The notes under the pieces: generated by a model
What the model was told of the DNA's origin: nothing
Databases searched by the model: none
Seen by the model: the letters and a program-made list of their open reading frames with translations, nothing else
Program-made: the position numbers and the translations under genes
Origin: Treponema sp.
GTDB taxonomy: Bacteria; Spirochaetota; Spirochaetia; Treponematales; Treponemataceae
NCBI GenBank assembly: GCA_017614655.1
Contig: JAGABO010000208.1
Coordinates: 1-5,997, forward strand
DNA: 5,997 nt
Reading direction: 5' to 3'
Shown: positions 1 to 3,844 of the stretch, piece after piece
Numbering within the stretch: position 1 is the stretch's first letter
How the letters are laid out: the number at the start of each line of letters is the position of its first letter

Positions 1-1556
1 CCGAGAATCTGAATCGTAATAAGCGGAGTCATTGCAACAAGTGCTATGACTCCGAATGCCGTTTCTGCTCCAGAGTTTCCGCTTCCTGCCGCGCCAAGTG
101 CAAATGAAAGAATGAACGTGCTTGTCATCGGCCCCGAAGCAACGCCGCCTGAATCAAATGCAATTCCTGTAAAAAGCGGCGGACAGAAAAATGTAAGTAA
201 AAGCGCAGCTGCATAGCCCGGCACAAGAATGTACCAGAGACTGAAACCGTAAAATGAACGGAGCATGCTTATTCCTATTGAAAGCGCAACTCCCACACTG
301 AATGCAGCAAGCATCACGCTCTTTTTTATTGTGCCGCCGCTTACGTTTTCTACCTGTTCGGTAAGCACGTAAACTGCAGGCTCGGCACAGACAACAACTG
401 CTCCAAAAACAATTCCGGTTACCGTAAGAAGAAAAAGCCAGCCGCCGCCGTTCTGAGCTTTCTGTCCGAGCGTTTCTCCGAGAATACGTCCGGCATCCAT
501 AAAGCCGCCCTTTACTCCTACAAGAAAAATCAAAAGTCCTATGAAACTGTAAAGAAGGCCTTTGAACATTCTGCGCAGCTGAACAGGCGGCATCCTTAAA
601 AGAAAAATCTGAAACAGAATGAACATTACTACAAGCGGAAAAAGCGCAATTACAACTTCATTAAAAACAGGCCGTATCAAATCTGTAAAAACCGCAAGGC
701 TTGAGGTTGCGCCAGATGCCGCATTTACGGAAAGCTCCGCAGATGCCGCACCTGAAACGGAAGCCGCATTTATGTTTAAGGAAGCCGGGCTTAAATCCGC
801 ACCCGAAATAGAAGCCGCGTCAGAGACCTGAGCAATGTTCTGTCCGCCATTAAAACACGCTGTAAGGAGCCCGTAAACGCACACTGCAAGAATCGGTCCT
901 ATAGATGCCATTCCCGTAAGTCCGAAAGAATCGTCAGATGAATCCTGATTGTTTTTCGTGCCGGAAGAGCGGACCGTTGCAACACCAACACCAAGCGCCA
1001 TTATAAAAGGAACCGTCATCGGTCCCGTAGTTGCACCGCCTGAATCAAAAGCAACACCCTGAAATTCTTTAGGACATAAAAACGCAAGGGCAAAAACTGC
1101 CGCATAAGAAATGATTAAAACATAGCGCAGCTTAAGTGAAAGAACCGTGCGCAGAAGGCCGAGCATTACAAAAAAACCAAGCCCGGCTGCTATCATAAAA
1201 ACAAGATGCCACTTGTTGACGTTTGCAGAAACATGCTTTATCTGATCTGCAAGAACCTGAACGTCTGGCTCTGCAACTGTAACAATCACGCCGATTACAA
1301 ATGCAGTTCCTAAAAGAAGCGGAAGATTCCGTTTGCTTGTAAGGGCAGCACCGCTCCGTTCGCCTATGGGAAGAATACCGATATCAATACCTAGCAGAAA
1401 AACCGTAAGCCCTATTATAAGAAGGATGCCGCCGATTATAAAACGCACGATTGTCCCGGAATCAAGAGGTGCAACAGTAACGCCAAGCAGCAGTACTATT
1501 GCCATAACCGGCACAACAGAAAATACGGTCTCTTTAAATTTCAAAAATAAGTTCAA
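1..1556 (-). CDS. DUF1538 family membrane protein, internally duplicated, 3' end beyond window
   Basis: A polytopic inner-membrane protein; 518 residues are visible and the frame stays open to the left edge, so the C-terminus is missing. It consists of two homologous halves. The motif FDSGG..(T/S)GPMT occurs at about residues 170-181 and again at 467-478, and AEP occurs around E96 and E392, so both marks recur at a spacing of ~296 residues. Each half holds several hydrophobic helices (for example about 14-30, 40-57, 80-95 and 110-130 in the first). An Ala/Ser-rich stretch (about 245-288) joins them. The motifs match what I know as DUF1538; from memory, a pair of separate DUF1538 proteins (UmpA/UmpB) was reported as a Na+/H+ antiporter, so a cation antiport role for this fused form is inference. 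The start chosen is TTG at 1556-1554: a stop codon lies two codons upstream, AAAGG sits 8 nt before it, and the next ATG (codon 18) would cut into the first helix. It follows the upstream gene by 3 nt, implying translational coupling. Confidence 0.85.
   Translation of the reverse strand, partial: MNLFLKFKETVFSVVPVMAIVLLLGVTVAPLDSGTIVRFIIGGILLIIGLTVFLLGIDIGILPIGERSGAALTSKRNLPLLLGTAFVIGVIVTVAEPDVQVLADQIKHVSANVNKWHLVFMIAAGLGFFVMLGLLRTVLSLKLRYVLIISYAAVFALAFLCPKEFQGVAFDSGGATTGPMTVPFIMALGVGVATVRSSGTKNNQDSSDDSFGLTGMASIGPILAVCVYGLLTACFNGGQNIAQVSDAASISGADLSPASLNINAASVSGAASAELSVNAASGATSSLAVFTDLIRPVFNEVVIALFPLVVMFILFQIFLLRMPPVQLRRMFKGLLYSFIGLLIFLVGVKGGFMDAGRILGETLGQKAQNGGGWLFLLTVTGIVFGAVVVCAEPAVYVLTEQVENVSGGTIKKSVMLAAFSVGVALSIGISMLRSFYGFSLWYILVPGYAAALLLTFFCPPLFTGIAFDSGGVASGPMTSTFILSFALGAAGSGNSGAETAFGVIALVAMTPLITIQIL
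693..824 (-). other. Ala/Ser-rich low-complexity linker inside the DUF1538 gene
   Basis: Residues about 245-288 of the DUF1538 protein are almost only Ala, Ser, Gly, Asn, Leu and Val, with loosely repeated pieces such as AASISGA, AASVSGA and AASGA. At the DNA level short pieces like GAAGCCGC and AGATGCCGC recur. The segment lies exactly between the two homologous halves, after FNGGQN and before the second half opens, and has no counterpart inside the halves themselves. It looks like a flexible, slippage-grown loop facing one side of the membrane. It keeps the frame open, so it is part of the protein, not a break. Confidence 0.6.
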
Positions 1557-1559
1557 TAC

Positions 1560-1997
1560 TTAAACCTTTTTTTCCGGCCAGCGTTTTTCAAAAGCAATCC
1601 TGAACGCGGTCAGAAAAGAAATCAACGCAAGAATACTGCAGAAACATTTTTCAAACAGAGTTCCAAGAAACTGCTGAACAATTCCTATAAATGAAAACGG
1701 TAAAAGAACAATTAAAATTACAGTCAGAAAAATTCCAAAGAAACGGTTAAACTTTACGGGAATAATTCCTGAAGCAATCAATGTAAGCAGCATCGTAACA
1801 GCAATGACGATTATGCTTGAAAATGCAATTGAACAGGCTGCTTCATAATTTTCAGTCCGTCCTCCGTTAACCCAGGTGTACGGTAAGATTCCGGCCATTA
1901 CAAAAACATGAATAAGTATATTGATAACGGCAATCGTTAAATTTATATACCCGGCTTTTTTTAAACTAAACTGCCTTACTCTTTCTATAAATTTCAT
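1560..1997 (-). CDS. Small four-helix membrane protein of unknown function
   Basis: A 145-residue, strongly hydrophobic protein that I do not recognise as a named family. The N-terminus is basic (MKFIERVRQFSLKK), followed by four predicted membrane segments at about 18-40, 54-81, 86-111 and 116-136, and a charged tail ending PEKKV. The loop after the first helix contains the conspicuous string LPYTWVNGGRTENYE (38-52), the most likely conserved signature. I chose ATG at 1997 rather than an upstream ATG at 2045: it overlaps the luxS stop as ATGA, and AGGTGGA lies 4 nt before it, while the longer reading adds a basic, non-hydrophobic extension wholly inside luxS. Translation is probably coupled to luxS, and the DUF1538 gene follows 3 nt later, so the two membrane proteins may work together; that is inference. 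Confidence 0.75.
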   Translation of the reverse strand: MKFIERVRQFSLKKAGYINLTIAVINILIHVFVMAGILPYTWVNGGRTENYEAACSIAFSSIIVIAVTMLLTLIASGIIPVKFNRFFGIFLTVILIVLLPFSFIGIVQQFLGTLFEKCFCSILALISFLTAFRIAFEKRWPEKKV

Positions 1998-2476
1998 TTT
2001 TCCACCTGACAGTGCCAGCCTTTTTTCTGAATGCCTTCTACCCACTTTGCGGCAAGAAGCTTTGCACCTTCGAGGTCGTGATCACGGTAGTTTCCGCATT
2101 CAACTTCGGTGGTTGCAGGAACCGGCTTATCCCAGACTGCAACTTTTTTAAGCACGTTTACAAGATGATTTGCAATTTCTTCTTCCGTACGGTCGCCCCA
2201 GACTGTAAAATAAAAACCTGTGCGGCATCCCATCGGGCTAAAATCAATTACGCCGGACATTTCGTCGCGGATATATTCAGCAACAAGATGTTCAATAGTA
2301 TGAATTGCACCTGTTGACATAAACTCTTTGTTCGGCTGGCAGAAGCGGATGTCGAATTTAGTAACGATGTCGCCCTTTTCGCCTTCTTTTTTTGCAGCAA
2401 GACGGACAAACGGAGCCGTTACTTTTGTGTGATCCAGGTTAAAGCTGTCTACGTTGTACTTTTTTTCTTCGCTCAT
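1994..2476 (-). CDS. luxS: S-ribosylhomocysteine lyase (AI-2 synthase) LuxS
   Basis: Cytosolic metalloenzyme that cleaves S-ribosylhomocysteine to homocysteine and 4,5-dihydroxy-2,3-pentanedione, the precursor of autoinducer 2. It is 160 residues, a normal family length, and complete. The metal site is visible as HTIEH (H59, H63, with E62 as the general base) plus C127 in ECGNY. The catalytic cysteine is C84 in SPMGCRTG, and R44 lies in FDIRFCQPN; the N-terminal SFNLDHTKV block (11-19) is also typical. No key residue is missing. A strong ribosome-binding site, GGAGGA, lies 5 nt before ATG at 2476. It is 56 nt downstream of mtnN, whose product makes its substrate, and overlaps the next gene by 4 nt. 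Because MtnN and LuxS are adjacent, the activated-methyl-cycle route SAH to SRH to homocysteine is complete here. Whether AI-2 is used as a signal or is only a by-product cannot be read from the sequence. Confidence 0.97.
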   Translation of the reverse strand: MSEEKKYNVDSFNLDHTKVTAPFVRLAAKKEGEKGDIVTKFDIRFCQPNKEFMSTGAIHTIEHLVAEYIRDEMSGVIDFSPMGCRTGFYFTVWGDRTEEEIANHLVNVLKKVAVWDKPVPATTEVECGNYRDHDLEGAKLLAAKWVEGIQKKGWHCQVEK

Positions 2477-2480
2477 GATT

Positions 2481-2486
2481 TCCTCC
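2481..2486 (-). promoter_or_regulatory. Strong ribosome-binding site of luxS
   Basis: GGAGGA ends 4 nt before the luxS ATG. It is the best Shine-Dalgarno sequence in the operon, stronger than those of mtnN (AGGA) or the DUF1538 gene (AAAGG), suggesting luxS is translated independently of mtnN across the 56-nt gap. Confidence 0.7.
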
Positions 2487-2496
2487 AGATTTTTTC

Positions 2497-2540
2497 TTAT
2501 AGTGTTACTTAAAGTGTCAGTTAAAGTGCCGCTTAAAGTG
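2497..2540 (-). repeat. 12-bp tandem repeat (four copies) carrying four in-frame stops at the end of mtnN
   Basis: On the minus strand CACTTTAA occurs at 2540-2533, 2528-2521 and 2516-2509, and as CACTATAA at 2504-2497, a strict 12-bp period with variable 4-base spacers (GCGG, CTGA, GTAA). The first copy contains the last codons and the TAA stop of mtnN (S-L-stop). As 12 bp is four codons, every later copy repeats a TAA in the same frame, giving short readings AAL-stop, LTL-stop and VTL-stop before luxS. The array looks like an expansion of the gene end by slippage. It sits directly before the luxS ribosome-binding site. Confidence 0.9.
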
Positions 2541-3237
2541 ACTGAATCATTCCCATTACAAGAGATGCACTCAGGTTGGCAGCCGTTTTTTCGTTGAATT
2601 CATACAGGGATTCTCCGCCGTCATCTGCCATATCGCTCATGCACCTGATGATTACAAACGGAACCTTGTTTAAGTGGCAGGTATGTGCAATAGCCGCACC
2701 TTCCATTTCTACACAGGCCGGATTACAGCACACGCGGATTTTTTCCTTTATATGCCTGTCACTGATAAACTGATCGCCCGAAGCAATGCGGCCAGTTACA
2801 AGCGTATGGCCCTTTAATTCATCCAGGGAAGCAAAGGTTTTAGCTGCAAGTTCAATCAAAGCCGGATCTGCCTTAAAATCAGAAGTGTCCATCTGTGGAA
2901 TTTCCGTAAGCTTATAGCCGAAGCCGGTTACATCAACATCATGATAGATTGCATCCGTAGAAACAACAAAATCCAGAACTTTAAGCCCAGAAGCCATTGC
3001 TCCGGCAATTCCAGTGTTTATTATAGAAGAAACATTGAATTCAGAAATGAGCCGCTGAGCACAGAGAGCTGCGTTTACCTTACCGATTCCTGACTTAACG
3101 ATAACCACTTCCTTTCCATTTAAAAGGCCTTCCGTAAAGACAAGTCCGCCGCTTTTCTTTTCGCAGGGAGAAGCAAGATTTTTCTTAAGGGCAGCAAGTT
3201 CGATTTCCATTGCCCCGATAATTCCGGTTTTTGCCAT
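2533..3237 (-). CDS. mtnN: 5'-methylthioadenosine/S-adenosylhomocysteine nucleosidase (MtnN/Pfs)
   Basis: Cytosolic N-glycosidase that releases adenine from SAH, MTA and usually 5'-deoxyadenosine, relieving product inhibition of methyltransferases and radical-SAM enzymes and supplying S-ribosylhomocysteine to LuxS. The 234 residues match the family length (~230). Visible motifs in order are IGAMEIE (E13, catalytic water activation), SGIGKVNAA (49-57), NTGIAGA (74-80), a YHDVDVTGFGY block (98-108), ASGDQFI (152-158), VEMEGAAIAH (176-185, with M178 and E179 for the ribose) and RCMSDMAD (198-205, with D202 as proton donor to the purine). All expected catalytic residues are present. The start is ATG at 3237 with AGGA 7 nt upstream; that AGGA overlaps the yhbY stop region, so the two genes are only 9 nt apart. 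NrdG, the usual NrdD activator, is a radical-SAM enzyme producing 5'-deoxyadenosine, a possible functional link to the divergent nrdD neighbour, but that is inference. Confidence 0.96.
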   Translation of the reverse strand: MAKTGIIGAMEIELAALKKNLASPCEKKSGGLVFTEGLLNGKEVVIVKSGIGKVNAALCAQRLISEFNVSSIINTGIAGAMASGLKVLDFVVSTDAIYHDVDVTGFGYKLTEIPQMDTSDFKADPALIELAAKTFASLDELKGHTLVTGRIASGDQFISDRHIKEKIRVCCNPACVEMEGAAIAHTCHLNKVPFVIIRCMSDMADDGGESLYEFNEKTAANLSASLVMGMIQSL

Positions 3238-3246
3238 GCTGATTTC

Positions 3247-3546
3247 CTATTTGAGGATGATGTGACGCTTTTCTTCGTCATCACTCGGTCTGTAAAAAAT
3301 TGCAACGTTTCCTATGAGACGTACAAGTGCAGAATCTGTTTTCTGCGCAAGGGTTTCGCTCAGTTCCTTCTTTTGATCCTTAAACTCATTGAACTTTACC
3401 TTTATAAGTTCGTGGGCATTAAGGCACTGTGCAACTTTTTCTTCAAGAGAAGGCGTAACACCTGCACCGCCTACAATTACAAGCGGATTAAGGGTATTTG
3501 CGAGGGATGAAAGCTGTTTGCGCTGTTTGCTGGTTAATTCGGTCAT
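3247..3546 (-). CDS. yhbY: YhbY-type CRM-domain RNA-binding protein (ribosome assembly factor)
   Basis: A 99-residue protein made of a single CRM (YhbY/CRS1) domain, an RNA-binding fold related to KH that associates with pre-50S ribosomal particles in the characterised family members. The opening LTSKQRKQLSSLANTL (4-19), the GxxG-type loop VGGAG (25-29), HELIKVKF (45-52), and the final strand region LIGNVAIFYRP (77-87) are in the right order and spacing, and the length is typical (~95-100). The reading frame is open further upstream to an ATG at 3735, but that extension is AT-rich, basic and unlike the family, so ATG at 3546 is chosen. No Shine-Dalgarno sequence precedes it. It is the first gene of the minus-strand unit and is followed 9 nt later by mtnN; placing a ribosome-maturation gene at the head of an SAH-recycling operon has no evident mechanistic reason. 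Confidence 0.9.
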   Translation of the reverse strand: MTELTSKQRKQLSSLANTLNPLVIVGGAGVTPSLEEKVAQCLNAHELIKVKFNEFKDQKKELSETLAQKTDSALVRLIGNVAIFYRPSDDEEKRHIILK

Positions 3547-3553
3547 GCCGCAA

Positions 3554-3562
3554 ATAATATCA
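3554..3562 (-). promoter_or_regulatory. Possible extended -10 promoter of yhbY
   Basis: On the minus strand the string TGATATTAT fits an extended -10 (TGN followed by TATTAT). Its end lies 7 nt before the A of the yhbY ATG, the usual distance to a transcription start. The -35 position (TATACT at 17 bp) is poor, as is common for extended -10 promoters. The site lies in very AT-rich DNA where such strings arise by chance. An alternative -10, TATACT, lies at 3577-3582 and would give a short leader. Confidence 0.35.
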
Positions 3563-3744
3563 GATTTGAAAAAAAAAGTATATCTGTTGATTTTCCTGCA
3601 TCTGTATCCATAAAAGGCGGGTATTTGCGGAATATACGGGATAAAAATTTTTTTTTGGCATTCTGTGTTCGAAAAATGCGGATTTTTCAATAGAATACGG
3701 ACTTTTTCCGCTTTAAAAAAATTTATTCTTTTCAAATCTTTGCA

Positions 3745-3773
3745 TTGACTAAAAGCGCTACCGCTAGTAAAAT
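3745..3773 (+). promoter_or_regulatory. Sigma-70-type promoter of nrdD
   Basis: TTGACT (3745-3750) and TAAAAT (3768-3773) are separated by exactly 17 bp; each hexamer matches the housekeeping consensus at five of six positions. Transcription would start near 3780, leaving a leader of about 65 nt before nrdD. NrdR-like boxes lie within the spacer and just downstream of the start point. Confidence 0.75.
3755..3769 (+). promoter_or_regulatory. Candidate NrdR box 1
   Basis: The core CTACCGCTAG (3758-3767) keeps the outer CTA and TAG half-sites of the NrdR consensus (acaCWATATATWGtg), although the central ATAT is not kept. It lies between the -35 and -10 elements and touches the first bases of the -10. 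Taken alone it would be weak; the support comes from its exact 31-bp phasing with box 2, the usual arrangement for NrdR dimers or tetramers binding one face of the helix. Confidence 0.55.
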
Positions 3774-3785
3774 TGTGTTATAAAA

Positions 3786-3800
3786 ACGCTACATATAGGG
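3786..3800 (+). promoter_or_regulatory. Candidate NrdR box 2
   Basis: The core CTACATATAG (3789-3798) matches the NrdR box consensus at about 12 of 15 positions including flanks. It sits just downstream of the predicted transcription start, where a bound repressor would block RNA polymerase. The match is much better than for box 1. NrdR itself is not in the window. Confidence 0.65.
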
Positions 3801-3831
3801 CAATTCGTCCTTATGCAGTAAAATAAAAATT

Positions 3832-3840
3832 GGGGTGGGG
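3832..3840 (+). promoter_or_regulatory. G-rich ribosome-binding site of nrdD
   Basis: GGGGTGGGG lies 4 nt before the nrdD ATG. Within it GGTGG and GGGG can pair with the 3' end of 16S rRNA in slightly different registers. It stands out because the preceding leader is A-rich, and it fixes the ATG at 3845 as the start. Confidence 0.6.
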
Positions 3841-3844
3841 ATTC

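Larger units (their letters stand above)
3547..3844. other. Divergent intergenic region between yhbY and nrdD
   Basis: This 298-bp gap is AT-rich, with runs of nine A/T bases. The right third (3745-3844) holds the nrdD promoter, two NrdR-like boxes and the leader. The left edge (3554-3562) holds a possible yhbY promoter. The middle (about 3580-3740) contains only a short perfect inverted repeat (GAAAAAT, 4-base loop, ATTTTTC, 3671-3688) and no convincing gene, RNA or terminator. The yhbY frame stays open through much of it, but the translation looks non-coding. Confidence 0.7.

Noticed and set aside
619..831. Plus-strand open frame of 70 codons rich in Ala/Glu
   Set aside because: It is the complement of the low-complexity linker in the DUF1538 gene, without a ribosome-binding site.
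1998..2045. Longer start of the small membrane protein at 2045
   Set aside because: It lies inside luxS; the ATG at 1997 has a ribosome-binding site and the typical ATGA overlap.
1921..2317. Plus-strand open frames opposite the small membrane gene and luxS
   Set aside because: They lie opposite well-supported genes, and their translations resemble no family I know.
3238..3560. SAM or SAH riboswitch before the mtnN/luxS unit
   Set aside because: The gap before mtnN is 9 nt and there is no room for an aptamer before yhbY if the predicted promoter is right; no matching helices are seen in the upstream AT-rich DNA.
3671..3688. Inverted repeat GAAAAAT-GCGG-ATTTTTC as terminator or operator
   Set aside because: The stem is nearly all A/T, has no following U tract of note, and lies between divergent promoters where no terminator is needed; an operator is possible but unsupported.
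3547..3735. N-terminal extension of the yhbY reading frame by 63 codons to an ATG at 3735
   Set aside because: The family is ~97 residues long and starts near the internal ATG; the extension is Lys/Phe/Ile-rich translation of AT-rich intergenic DNA with no family likeness.
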